DNA of 34,075 bases, from positions 1 to 34,075 of the forward strand of contig JAUIAA010000002.1 in the NCBI GenBank assembly GCA_030425715.1, in the 5' to 3' direction. A program made the position numbers and the translations under genes. A model generated the notes under the pieces. It was given only the letters and a program-made list of their open reading frames with translations. It was not told where the DNA came from and did no database searches. Below, piece by piece: positions 7,378 to 17,503 of this stretch; the first letter of the stretch is position 1, and every line of letters begins with the position of its first letter. The stretch comes from Bacteroidia bacterium (GTDB taxonomy: Bacteria > Bacteroidota > Bacteroidia > Flavobacteriales > Flavobacteriaceae).

Positions 7378-7595
7378 AATCTTTAATTTCGTTTACTTTT
7401 TTTAAAATTAAAGGTTTTTATTTTTCTAACAATTTAGTGATTTCAGGTTAAAATCACCATAATATTAAACTGAGGGGAATAATATTATACAATAGATTTT
7501 AACTTTATGCAAATACTACAAATATTAAGCTATTTTTATTTGCACTATTTAAAAGCCTACCACAATTTACTTTTAATGTGGTAGGCTTTTTTTTA
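7378..7595 (+). ncRNA. Small RNA 3 of a three-member tandem family (unrecognised)
   Basis: Transcript of about 217 nt. Seen: a 5' hairpin CTTTAATTT (7381-7389) / AAATTAAAG (7405-7413); a second hairpin GTGATTT (7437-7443) / AAATCAC (7451-7457); GAGGGGAAT (7472-7480), here preceded by AAACT rather than T-rich sequence; the core hairpin GCAAAT (from 7509) / ATTTGC (to 7543) with AATA-TTAAGC-TATT inside; then the terminator. The core is about 72 nt long against 70 and 68 in copies 1 and 2. The terminator separates it from gyrB, so it is not simply a gyrB leader. Confidence 0.72.
7551..7595 (+). terminator. Intrinsic terminator of small RNA 3
   Basis: A 14-bp stem, AAAAGCCTACCACA (7551-7564) with TGTGGTAGGCTTTT (7577-7590), a 12-nt loop and a T-run to 7594. 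Confidence 0.9.
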
Positions 7596-7685
7596 TGGCA
7601 AAATTCCACACGTATCTTATTAAAAAATGTTGATAACTTGGAGCTTAAAATCAATGAAAAATAAGCTTAAAAAAGGTGGTTTTAC

Positions 7686-7693
7686 TATATTTG
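7686..7693 (+). promoter_or_regulatory. -7 element of gyrB
   Basis: TATATTTG matches TAnnTTTG and lies 38 bp upstream of the gyrB ATG, downstream of the last small RNA terminator. No TTCAGAATT boxes precede it, so gyrB is not predicted to share the small RNA control. Confidence 0.6.
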
Positions 7694-7704
7694 TACGTTT
7701 ATGA

Positions 7705-9669
<1,965 letters not shown>

Positions 9670-9687
9670 TTTAAAACTTTATAAAAA

Positions 9688-10611
9688 ATGAAAGTAACTG
9701 TAGTTGGAGCTGGTGCAGTAGGTGCTAGCTGCGCAGAATATATAGCAATTAAAAACTTCGCATCTGAAGTGGTAATTGTAGATATTAAAGAAGATTATGC
9801 AGAAGGAAAAGCCATGGATTTGATGCAAACAGCATCTTTAAATGGATTTGACACCAAAATTGTTGGAAGTACCAATGACTATTCTAAAACAGCCAATAGC
9901 GATATTGCAGTAATTACAAGCGGTATTCCAAGAAAACCTGGGATGACTCGTGAAGAATTAATTGGTATCAATGCTGGTATTGTTAAATCGGTAAGCCAAA
10001 GTATTTTAGAGCATTCACCAAATGTAATTTTTGTGGTAGTGAGTAATCCGATGGATACGATGACTTATTTAGTACACCAATCAACCAATATTCCTAAAAA
10101 TAGAATTATTGGTATGGGGGGTGCCTTAGATAGTGCTCGTTTTAAATACAGATTAAGTGAAGCTCTAGAATGCCCTGCATCAGATGTAAATGGAATGGTT
10201 ATTGGTGGCCATAGTGACACTGGTATGATTCCTTTGACAAGATTAGCGGTAAGAAATAGTATTCCGGTAACCAAATTTATTTCTGAAGAAAGATTGCAAG
10301 CAGTTGCTGAAGCTACAAAAGTTGGAGGTGCTACTTTAACTAAAATGTTAGGAACCAGTGCTTGGTATGCTCCTGGAGCCGCAGTTTCTGCAATGGTACA
10401 AGCCATTGCCTGTGATCAGAAAAAAATGTTCCCATGTTCTGCTTTACTAGAAGGGGAATACAATTTAAATGATATTTCAATAGGCGTACCATGTATTATT
10501 GGCAAAAACGGTATTGAAAAAATTGTTGCCTTAGACTTGAACGATGCAGAACATGCAAAATTACAAGAAAGTGCTGCAGCTGTTAGAAAAACAAACGGAT
10601 TATTAAATTAA
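9688..10611 (+). CDS. mdh: Malate dehydrogenase
   Basis: NAD-dependent oxidation of malate to oxaloacetate in the TCA cycle. 307 residues. Seen: Rossmann motif GAGAVG (7-12) with Asp32 at the end of strand 2, predicting NAD rather than NADP; mobile-loop arginines in GIPRKPGMTREE (Arg82, Arg88); Asn120 in VVSNPMD; Asp148 and Arg151 in LDSARF; and catalytic His175 in IGGHSDTG. The two loop arginines and the LDH-like shape indicate MDH of the lactate dehydrogenase-like group rather than lactate dehydrogenase (where the first is Gln). It sits 18 bp after gyrB and is closed by the terminator at 10647. Confidence 0.97.
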   Translation: MKVTVVGAGAVGASCAEYIAIKNFASEVVIVDIKEDYAEGKAMDLMQTASLNGFDTKIVGSTNDYSKTANSDIAVITSGIPRKPGMTREELIGINAGIVKSVSQSILEHSPNVIFVVVSNPMDTMTYLVHQSTNIPKNRIIGMGGALDSARFKYRLSEALECPASDVNGMVIGGHSDTGMIPLTRLAVRNSIPVTKFISEERLQAVAEATKVGGATLTKMLGTSAWYAPGAAVSAMVQAIACDQKKMFPCSALLEGEYNLNDISIGVPCIIGKNGIEKIVALDLNDAEHAKLQESAAAVRKTNGLLN

Positions 10612-10646
10612 TAAAAAATAATTCTATCCTTATTAAACCACCTTTG

Positions 10647-10683
10647 AAAAGCTACTTTTTAGTAAATAAAGTAGCTTTTTTTA
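10647..10683 (+). terminator. Intrinsic terminator after mdh
   Basis: Stem AAAAGCTACTTT (10647-10658) with AAAGTAGCTTTT (10668-10679), 9-nt loop, T-run to 10682. It ends the gyrB-mdh unit. Confidence 0.88.
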
Positions 10684-10698
10684 ACTTAAACCAAAACC

Positions 10699-11355
10699 AT
10701 GAAAAAATTATTGTTATTTACGCTTTTGACATTTTCTTTAACTGTTTTCGCACAAGAAAAGCTTACGGAAGGAATCGTTATTCAAAAACAAACTTTTACT
10801 AGCTCGAATGCTGCTTTAAACGGACAGTTAGCCATGCTTGGCGATATGCAAACTACTACTTATTTTAAAGGAAATAAATCAAGAACAGAGCTGTCTAACC
10901 CCATGGCTGGCGATGTAACTACTATTATTGATAATGACAAAAAAGAAATGGTTGCCATAATGGACAATCCACAACTTGGAAAAAAGTATACCATTAAAAA
11001 ATTAGATATTGATGAGGAAGATTTAAAAAATATAACCGTTACTCCTTCAGAAGAAACCAAAGATGTTTTAGGCTATACCTGTAAAAAATATGACATTGTT
11101 TTAAACAAACAAGGTGTTGAATCTAAATTGGTAATGTATACTACAGATAAAATAACTGCTTTATCTGATCAAACTGCAAGTTTCGGAGGTAAAGTAAAAG
11201 GGTTTCCAATGTCTATTGAAATTCAAGCGGAACAAGCAGGGATGGACATTATTATAAATATGGAGGTTACCGAAATTAAAAAGGTAACTGTTGACGCTAG
11301 TAAATTTGACATGACCGTGCCAGAAGGCTATGAAAAGATGGACGCTTTAAAATAA
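10699..11355 (+). CDS. Secreted protein, DUF4412-like
   Basis: 218 residues with a clear signal peptide (MKKLLLFTLLTFSLTVFAQ). The mature part shows TYFKGNKSRTEL, a repeated pattern of hydrophobic beta strands, and KDVLGYTCKKYDIVL, the G-Y-x-C-K-K-Y type motif shared by DUF4412 and related small envelope proteins of Bacteroidota. It ends with FDMTVPEGYEKMD. The function of this family is not established; a lipid-binding or chaperone-like beta fold is only a guess. The ATG lies 16 bp after the mdh terminator and no TAnnTTTG element is seen between them, so expression may rely partly on read-through. It is followed by a bidirectional terminator. Confidence 0.8.
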   Translation: MKKLLLFTLLTFSLTVFAQEKLTEGIVIQKQTFTSSNAALNGQLAMLGDMQTTTYFKGNKSRTELSNPMAGDVTTIIDNDKKEMVAIMDNPQLGKKYTIKKLDIDEEDLKNITVTPSEETKDVLGYTCKKYDIVLNKQGVESKLVMYTTDKITALSDQTASFGGKVKGFPMSIEIQAEQAGMDIIINMEVTEIKKVTVDASKFDMTVPEGYEKMDALK

Positions 11356-11373
11356 GAAGTCAAATAAAGTGAT

Positions 11374-11404
11374 AAAAAAAATCCAGCTTTAAGCTGGATT
11401 TTTT
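11374..11404. terminator. Bidirectional terminator between the DUF4412-like gene and fhs
   Basis: The near-perfect palindrome AATCCAGCTTTAAGCTGGATT is flanked by seven A on the left and six T on the right, so it can end transcription from both convergent genes. Confidence 0.9.
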
Positions 11405-11406
11405 AT

Positions 11407-13080
11407 TTAGGATAGCCCTGAAATTTTACCGTCATTATCAATAAACATATGTTCACTAGCAGGTGTACTTGGCAACCCTGGCATTCGCATCATTTTTCCT
11501 AAAATTGGTATGATAAATTTTGCTCCAGCCGCTATTTCTATTTCTCTTACAGTTATTACAAAATTCTCAGGTCTTCCAATTAAACTTTCATTATCCGAAA
11601 ATGATTTTTGTGTTTTTGCCATACAAATTGCAAAATCATTAAACCCTAAACGCTCAATTCTTCTCAAATTTAGCTTCGCTTTTTTATCATAATCTACTCT
11701 TGTTGCACCATAAATTTCCCTTGCAATCGTTTCAATTTTTTCCGTTACCGGAGATTTCCAATTGTAAATTGGTTTAAATTGTGCTGCTTTATTATCCACT
11801 ACATCCACTACAGCTCTAGCCAAATCTTTAGTTCCTTCACCACCTTTTGCCCATCCTTCTGAGCGAACTGCTTGTACCCCTAATTTTGCACAAGTATCAA
11901 TAATAAATTGTACTTCTTCTTCAGAATCACTAACAAATGAATTGATTGCAACTACAGGCTCTACCTTAAATTTTCGGATATTCTCTATATGCTTTTCTAA
12001 ATTGGCAAACCCTTTTTGTACTTTTTCTAAACTTGGCGTATTCAATTCTGCACTACTTGCACCCCCGTGATGGCGCAATGCTCTAATTGTCGCAACCAAC
12101 ACTACTGCTTTTGGGCTCAATCCGGCAGCAGCACATTTGATATCTAAAAATTTTTCTGCTCCTAAATCTGCTCCAAAACCTGCTTCTGTAACCACATACT
12201 CCGATAAGGAAAGCCCCATTTTGGTAGCCATAATCGTATTTGTTCCTTGAGCAATATTGGCAAAAGGTCCGCCATGAATAATTGCTGGATTTTTCTCTAA
12301 AGTTTGTACCAAATTAGGTTTGATGGCATCTTTTAATAAAATTGCCATGGCATTTTCTGCTTTTAAATCTCTAGCAAAAATTGGTTCTTTATCAAATGTA
12401 AATCCAATAAAAATATTACCCAAACGCTCTTTTAAATCTTCAAAACCTGTAGCCATACACAAAATTGCCATTACCTCTGAAGCTGGGGTTATATTAAATC
12501 CGTCTTCTCTAGGTATACCATTGGCTGTACCGCCTAGGCCTATAGTAATTTGTCGTAATGACCTGTCATTCATATCGATAACCCGTTTCCATAAAATCGT
12601 TCTTGGATCTAAATTCAAGGTTTTTGAGCTCTGCAAATTATTGTCAATTAAGGCAGAGAGTAAATTATTTGCCTTTTCTATGGCATTAAAATCACCAGTA
12701 AAATGCAAATTGATATCTTCCATAGGTACTACTTGAGAATACCCCCCTCCAGCGGCACCTCCTTTAATACCAAAAACTGGACCTAAGGAAGGCTCTCTTA
12801 ACACTACAGTAGCCTGTTTTCCTATTTTATTTAGTCCCTCGGTCAATCCAATAGAAACGGTAGTCTTTCCTTCTCCTGCCGGGGTTGGTGTTAACGCAGT
12901 AACCAAAACCAAATTGTTTTTCTTTACCTTTTCCTCATCAATTAAATGCAAAGGCAATTTTGCTTTGTACTTTCCATATAATTCTAAATCATCCGTGTCA
13001 ATTCCTAGTTTTACTGCTATATCTTGAATGTGCTGTAAATCAGTGTTTTGTGCAATTTCAATATCCGTTAAATATTTCAT
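11407..13080 (-). CDS. fhs: Formate--tetrahydrofolate ligase
   Basis: ATP-dependent formation of 10-formyl-THF from formate and THF, feeding one-carbon units into purine and fMet synthesis. 557 residues, full family length. Seen: P-loop-like PTPAGEGKTTVSIGL (65-79) near the N-terminus, KGGAAGGGYSQVVPMEDINLHF cut here to its halves KGGAAGGGYSQV and PMEDINLHF, HGGPFANIAQG (about 268-278), LRHHGGAS and the C-terminal MMRMPGLPSTPAS, all diagnostic of Fhs. It is a single gene, divergent from secDF, with the bidirectional terminator just past its stop. A weak -7-like element (minus-strand TATTTTTC, 13113-13120) lies upstream. Confidence 0.98.
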   Translation of the reverse strand: MKYLTDIEIAQNTDLQHIQDIAVKLGIDTDDLELYGKYKAKLPLHLIDEEKVKKNNLVLVTALTPTPAGEGKTTVSIGLTEGLNKIGKQATVVLREPSLGPVFGIKGGAAGGGYSQVVPMEDINLHFTGDFNAIEKANNLLSALIDNNLQSSKTLNLDPRTILWKRVIDMNDRSLRQITIGLGGTANGIPREDGFNITPASEVMAILCMATGFEDLKERLGNIFIGFTFDKEPIFARDLKAENAMAILLKDAIKPNLVQTLEKNPAIIHGGPFANIAQGTNTIMATKMGLSLSEYVVTEAGFGADLGAEKFLDIKCAAAGLSPKAVVLVATIRALRHHGGASSAELNTPSLEKVQKGFANLEKHIENIRKFKVEPVVAINSFVSDSEEEVQFIIDTCAKLGVQAVRSEGWAKGGEGTKDLARAVVDVVDNKAAQFKPIYNWKSPVTEKIETIAREIYGATRVDYDKKAKLNLRRIERLGFNDFAICMAKTQKSFSDNESLIGRPENFVITVREIEIAAGAKFIIPILGKMMRMPGLPSTPASEHMFIDNDGKISGLS

Positions 13081-13189
13081 ATTTATTTATTTTATTCTTT
13101 TGCTAATTTACTGAAAAATAGAGGATATAATATCATCATAAAAGCTATAAAATTCATGCCTTATTTCTTTTAAACCTAAATCTTTTGAG

Positions 13190-13197
13190 TATATTTG
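13190..13197 (+). promoter_or_regulatory. -7 element of secDF
   Basis: TATATTTG matches TAnnTTTG, 40 bp upstream of the secDF ATG. No TTG is seen at the -33 position. Confidence 0.55.
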
Positions 13198-13237
13198 CGC
13201 GATTATTCAAATAAATTTTTAATAAAAAAAGATAAGA

Positions 13238-16222
13238 ATGCAGAACAAAGGACTTATTAGATTATTTGCAATCGTATTTAGTATTGTTTGTTTATACCAG
13301 TTATCGTTTACCTGGATGGCAAAAAATGTAGAGAAAAATGCTGTGAGCTACGCTAAAACGAATGCGTCTGATAATGATGCAAAAGGAATTGCAAAGTTAG
13401 AAAGAAAGTATCTAGACTCTGTAGCCAATCTCCCAGTAGTAAATTTGGGAATTACAGATTTTACGTACAATGAAGTTAAAGAAAAAGAAATTAATCTTGG
13501 ATTGGATTTAAAAGGTGGTATTAATGCTACTTTAGAAGTATCTGTTAAAGATATTTTATTCGGTTTAGCCAATCAGTCTAAAAATCCTGTTTTTAATAAT
13601 GCTTTAGCGGAAGCTAGTAAGGCACAAAAAAATAGTGATAAAGATTATTTAACCTTGTTTTTTACTGCTTTTGAAAACGAAAGCAAAGGTACTGTAAAAC
13701 TTAGTGACCCAAGTATTTTTGGTAACAAATCATTAAAAGATAAGATCAATTTCAAAATGTCTGATGATGAGGTAAAACCAATTTTACAAGAGGAAGTAAA
13801 AGGTTCTATCAATACTGCATTTGAAGTATTACGTAGTAGAATTGACCGTTTTGGGGTAACACAACCTAATATCCAAAGAATTGGAGAGTCTGGTAGAATT
13901 TTAATTGAATTACCTGGTGCTAAAGATATTGATCGTGTTAAAAAATTATTACAAAGTACTGCAGAATTACAATTTTGGGAAGTGTATACCAACCAAGAAA
14001 TTGCTCAATTCTTTGTAGATGCCAATAACAAATTAGCCGAAATTTTAAAACCTGAAACTACCGAAGTTGCTACAGATTCAACAGCAACTGCAGATGCCGA
14101 AATTGATGATTTATTAGGTGAGGTAAAGGACTCTGTTAATTTAGAAGCTGCTAATCCTTTATTTAGCAAATTAATGCCTAGGTTTCCACAAGCTGCCAAT
14201 GACATCAGCTCCATTGTAGCTACAGCAAGCGTAAAAGATACTGCAACAATTAACAAATACCTTAGCATGAAAGAGGTAAGGCATTTACTACCTGCAGATA
14301 TGAAATATGCTAAATTTGCATGGGATGCCAAACCAATTAATAATACAGATTTTATTAATTTTTATGTAATCAAATCTAACCATGAAGATGTTGCTCCAAT
14401 TCAAGGAGATGTAATTTCTGATGCAGCACAGGTTTTTGATCAATTAGGTGCTAACCCTGAGGTAAGCATGACCATGAACTCTAAAGGAACCAAACTTTGG
14501 AGTAAAATGACTACGGATAATGTGGGTAAATTTGTGGCTGTAGTTTTAGACGATTATGTGTATTCTGCACCTAGAGTAAACGATGCAATTACTAATGGTA
14601 GAACTTCTATTTCTGGACAATTTACTATTGATGAAGCACAAGATTTAGCAAATGCCTTAAAATCTGGTAAATTACCTGCTGCAGCAAGAATTATTCAATC
14701 AGATGTTGTTGGACCTTCATTAGGTCATGAGGCAATTCAAAGCGGTACAAATTCATTTATCATTGCTTTAATTTTAGTATTGATTTGGATGATTTTTTAC
14801 TATGGTAAAGCAGGAATTTTCTCAGATATTGCCTTATCATTAAACATCTTATTTATTTTTGGAGTACTCGCCGCCTTTGGTGCTGTACTAACCTTACCTG
14901 GTATTGCAGGTATTGTGTTAACCATTGGTATGGCAGTAGATGCAAATGTGCTGATTTATGAAAGAATTAAAGAAGAATTAAACAGAGGTAAAGGTTTAAA
15001 AGAATCTATAAACGATGGTTTTAGTGGTGCCTTATCTTCTATTTTAGATGCAAACGTTACTACCTTATTAACAGGTATAATTTTATATATTTTCGGAACA
15101 GGTCCTGTAAAAGGATTTGCGACTACTTTAATGATAGGTATTGTAACCTCATTATTTTCGGCAATTTTTATTACAAGATTATTAATTGAATGGTATGTAA
15201 ACAAGGGAAATACAATTACTTTCAATACCAATATTACTAAAAATTGGTTTAAAGATCTTAGAATTGATTTCTTAAAAAAACGTAAAGTTGCGTATATTAT
15301 TTCGGGAATCATTTTAGCTTTAGGTATTGGCTCATTATTTACCAACGGTTTAAATTATGGTGTAGACTTTAAAGGAGGTAGAACCTATACCGTTCGATTT
15401 GAAAATGCCGTTAGTGCTCCTGATATTGCGAGTAGTTTAAAACCTGTTTTTGAAAGTTCTCCAGAAGTAAAAACTTTTGGTACAGCAAATCAATTAAAAA
15501 TAACTACGAAGTATAAAATTGACGATAATGGTATTCATGTTGATGAGGAAGTACAAAAATTATTATACGATGGTGTAAAACCATTTTTACCTGCTGATTT
15601 GAGCTATGATGACTTTATATTAAAAGGCGAAGACTCTGGTCATAAAATTGGTATCATGGGATATATGAAAGTTGGACCAACCATTGCAGATGATATCAAA
15701 CAAGCTGCTTTTTGGGCAATTATTGGTTCTTTAATTGTGGTTTTCTTATATATCTTAATCCGTTTTAGAAAATGGCAATTTAGTTTAGGTGCGGTAGTTG
15801 CAGTATTTCACGACGTATTAATCGTACTTTCTTTATTCTCTATTTTTTATAAAATACTGCCATTTGATATGGAAATAGGCCAATCGTTTATTGCCGCCAT
15901 ATTAACCGTGGTAGGTTACTCTTTAAATGATACCGTAGTAATTTTTGACAGAATTAGAGAGTTTACCAATAAACATACTACATGGAAATTTAATAGAGTG
16001 GTAGATGCTGCATTGAGTAGTACTTTAGGTAGAACTGTAAATACTTCATTAACCACTTTAATTGTATTGTTAGCTATCTTTCTTTTTGGTGGAGATTCTA
16101 TTAAAGGATTTATGTTCGCCTTAATTATAGGGGTAGTAGTAGGTACTTATTCCTCCTTATTTATTGCATCGCCAATTATGTACGACACCATGGTGAAATT
16201 AGATAAAAAAAGTAAAAAATAA
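13238..16222 (+). CDS. secDF: Fused protein translocase subunit SecDF
   Basis: Inner-membrane accessory of the Sec translocon that uses proton motive force to pull preproteins across the membrane. 994 residues with SecD and SecF joined. Seen: TM1 at the extreme N-terminus (about 6-24); SecD signature LGLDLKGGINATLEV (about 87-101); a large P1 region; SecD TM block with IALILVLIWMIFYY, AVDANVLIYERIKEEL; then the SecF half with GVDFKGGRTYTVRF (about 706 on), a second TM block and SLNDTVVIFDRIRE. A low-complexity Thr/Ala/Asp stretch (about 273-290) lies in the periplasmic part. The fusion is usual in Bacteroidota. Monocistronic, closed by a strong terminator. Confidence 0.98.
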   Translation: MQNKGLIRLFAIVFSIVCLYQLSFTWMAKNVEKNAVSYAKTNASDNDAKGIAKLERKYLDSVANLPVVNLGITDFTYNEVKEKEINLGLDLKGGINATLEVSVKDILFGLANQSKNPVFNNALAEASKAQKNSDKDYLTLFFTAFENESKGTVKLSDPSIFGNKSLKDKINFKMSDDEVKPILQEEVKGSINTAFEVLRSRIDRFGVTQPNIQRIGESGRILIELPGAKDIDRVKKLLQSTAELQFWEVYTNQEIAQFFVDANNKLAEILKPETTEVATDSTATADAEIDDLLGEVKDSVNLEAANPLFSKLMPRFPQAANDISSIVATASVKDTATINKYLSMKEVRHLLPADMKYAKFAWDAKPINNTDFINFYVIKSNHEDVAPIQGDVISDAAQVFDQLGANPEVSMTMNSKGTKLWSKMTTDNVGKFVAVVLDDYVYSAPRVNDAITNGRTSISGQFTIDEAQDLANALKSGKLPAAARIIQSDVVGPSLGHEAIQSGTNSFIIALILVLIWMIFYYGKAGIFSDIALSLNILFIFGVLAAFGAVLTLPGIAGIVLTIGMAVDANVLIYERIKEELNRGKGLKESINDGFSGALSSILDANVTTLLTGIILYIFGTGPVKGFATTLMIGIVTSLFSAIFITRLLIEWYVNKGNTITFNTNITKNWFKDLRIDFLKKRKVAYIISGIILALGIGSLFTNGLNYGVDFKGGRTYTVRFENAVSAPDIASSLKPVFESSPEVKTFGTANQLKITTKYKIDDNGIHVDEEVQKLLYDGVKPFLPADLSYDDFILKGEDSGHKIGIMGYMKVGPTIADDIKQAAFWAIIGSLIVVFLYILIRFRKWQFSLGAVVAVFHDVLIVLSLFSIFYKILPFDMEIGQSFIAAILTVVGYSLNDTVVIFDRIREFTNKHTTWKFNRVVDAALSSTLGRTVNTSLTTLIVLLAIFLFGGDSIKGFMFALIIGVVVGTYSSLFIASPIMYDTMVKLDKKSKK

Positions 16223-16249
16223 TTTACTTTACCAACTAACTATTTTATT

Positions 16250-16284
16250 AAAAACCTTTTAAGTAAATTGCTTAAAAGGTTTTT
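16250..16284 (+). terminator. Intrinsic terminator after secDF
   Basis: A 14-bp stem, AAAAACCTTTTAAG (16250-16263) with CTTAAAAGGTTTTT (16271-16284), around a 7-nt loop. The T-run forms the end of the stem. Confidence 0.85.
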
Positions 16285-16294
16285 AGTTTTTATG

Positions 16295-16302
16295 TACTTT
16301 TG
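16295..16302 (+). promoter_or_regulatory. -7 element of the hpt-adk-obgE operon
   Basis: TACTTTTG matches TAnnTTTG, 42 bp before the hpt ATG and 11 bp after the secDF terminator. The nearest TTG (16268-16270) is 24 bp upstream, longer than the usual 19. Confidence 0.55.
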
Positions 16303-16344
16303 CACTTTCCTTTTTAAAAGGGAATTTTGATTTTTATATAGATA

Positions 16345-16884
16345 ATGAGTTTGATTAAACTACACGACAAAGAATTTGAACCTTTTATTGACAAAAACCG
16401 TATAGCAAAATATGTAAAGTATTTAGCAGAGGTAATTGCAGATGACTTAGATAAAGATGAACAACCTATTTTTATAGGTATTTTAAATGGCTCTTTTATT
16501 TTTGCCGCAGATTTTGTACGTGAATACCCATACGATTGCCATATCTCTTTTGTAAAATTAGCTTCCTATGAAGGAACCAATTCTAGCGGAAAAGTAAAAC
16601 AGTTGGTAGGAATCAATGAAGATTTAGAAGGTAAGACTGTTGTGATTCTTGAAGATATTATTGACTCTGGGAATACCTTAAGCGAGATTTATAAAATTTT
16701 TCAAAATCAAAATGTAAAATCCTTAAAAATAGCCACCTTATTCTTTAAACCTGATGTATTTACCAAAGCCCTACCCATTGATTATATTGGTAAATCTATT
16801 GAAGATAAATTTATTGTAGGTTACGGTTTAGACTATGATGGTTTAGGAAGAAATTTACCTGACATTTATCAATTAAAAGCATAA
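16345..16884 (+). CDS. hpt: Hypoxanthine phosphoribosyltransferase
   Basis: Purine salvage enzyme converting hypoxanthine (and guanine) plus PRPP to IMP (GMP). 179 residues, normal length. Seen: GILNGSFIFAADFVRE (45-60) with the PPi-binding loop, the PRPP-binding motif VVILEDIIDSGNTL (99-112) with adjacent acidic residues, the base-contact segment around IDYIGKSIEDKFIVGYGLDY (145-164) and a C-terminal RNLPDIY. First gene of a three-gene run with adk (16-bp gap) and obgE (30-bp gap), which ties purine salvage, adenylate balance and a GTP-sensing ribosome assembly factor together. Confidence 0.96.
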   Translation: MSLIKLHDKEFEPFIDKNRIAKYVKYLAEVIADDLDKDEQPIFIGILNGSFIFAADFVREYPYDCHISFVKLASYEGTNSSGKVKQLVGINEDLEGKTVVILEDIIDSGNTLSEIYKIFQNQNVKSLKIATLFFKPDVFTKALPIDYIGKSIEDKFIVGYGLDYDGLGRNLPDIYQLKA

Positions 16885-16900
16885 AAATAAAGATAATCTG

Positions 16901-17473
16901 ATGAAAAATATAGTTTTATTTGGCCCTCCAGGTGCAGGGAAAGGAACACAAGCAGAAGTTTTAAAAGACAAATATGATTTGGTACATATCTCTACTGGAG
17001 ATGTGTTTAGATACAATATTAAAAATGCAACCGATTTAGGAAAATTAGCACAATCCTTTATGGACAAAGGAGATTTGGTTCCTGATGAAGTAACCATTGA
17101 TATGCTTAAAGCCGAAGTAGATAAAAACACCGATGCAAACGGTTTTATTTTTGACGGATTCCCTAGAACAGAATCACAAGCCAAAGCTTTAGATACTTTT
17201 TTAGCGGAAAAAAATGAGAACATAAATGGAATGGTTGCCTTGGAAGTACCTGAAAACTTATTGGTAGAACGTTTATTGAAAAGAGGTGAAACTAGTGGTA
17301 GAGCCGATGATCAAGACGAAAGCAAAATAAGAAACCGCTTTAACGAATACCAAACCAAAACTGCTATTTTACAAGATTACTACGCTGCTCAAAACAAATA
17401 TTTTGGCGTAAATGGTGTAGGTTCTATTGAAGAAATTACAGGTAGACTTTGTCAGGTTTTTGACAAACTATAA
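16901..17473 (+). CDS. adk: Adenylate kinase
   Basis: Reversible phosphoryl transfer ATP + AMP = 2 ADP. 190 residues, the short-LID form. Seen: P-loop GPPGAGKGTQ (8-17), the AMP-binding segment HISTGDVFR, DGFPRTESQA with the conserved Arg, and the LID region RGETSGRADDQDESKIRNR. There is no Cys4 zinc motif in the LID, consistent with the short type. It is co-directional with hpt and obgE and no terminator or promoter is visible between them. Confidence 0.98.
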   Translation: MKNIVLFGPPGAGKGTQAEVLKDKYDLVHISTGDVFRYNIKNATDLGKLAQSFMDKGDLVPDEVTIDMLKAEVDKNTDANGFIFDGFPRTESQAKALDTFLAEKNENINGMVALEVPENLLVERLLKRGETSGRADDQDESKIRNRFNEYQTKTAILQDYYAAQNKYFGVNGVGSIEEITGRLCQVFDKL

Positions 17474-17503
17474 AAAATTTAACCCTTTTCTGATACGAAG
17501 AAG

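Larger units (their letters stand above)
6781..7595 (+). repeat. Three tandem transcription units, period about 279 bp
   Basis: The promoter -7 elements sit at 6807, 7087 and 7365 (spacing 280 and 278 bp). The conserved G-rich motifs sit at 6936, 7202 and 7472. Each unit has the same order: box, box, -7 element, variable leader with a hairpin, conserved core, core hairpin, intrinsic terminator. Only the boxes, the -7 element and the core are alike in sequence. Leaders and terminator stems have diverged, so selection appears to act on these elements. This fills most of the 1-kb gap between the kinase gene and gyrB, where I see no protein gene. Confidence 0.85.

Noticed and set aside
7266-7451. 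A 61-codon plus-strand reading frame in the gap before gyrB
   Set aside because: It runs through the terminator of RNA 2 and the operator of RNA 3, has no family resemblance, and no counterpart in the other two units.
6781-7595. CRISPR array or rRNA/tRNA-like repeat
   Set aside because: The repeat unit is about 279 bp with internal promoter and terminator, there are no short identical repeats with spacers, and no cas genes are near.
10065-10406. 113-codon minus-strand frame
   Set aside because: It is antisense to mdh with no independent support.
12320-12736. 138-codon plus-strand frame
   Set aside because: It is antisense to the well-supported fhs gene and shows no family signal.
13348-14331. 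Several minus-strand frames of 74-115 codons
   Set aside because: They are shadows of secDF on the opposite strand; their composition mirrors the sense codons.
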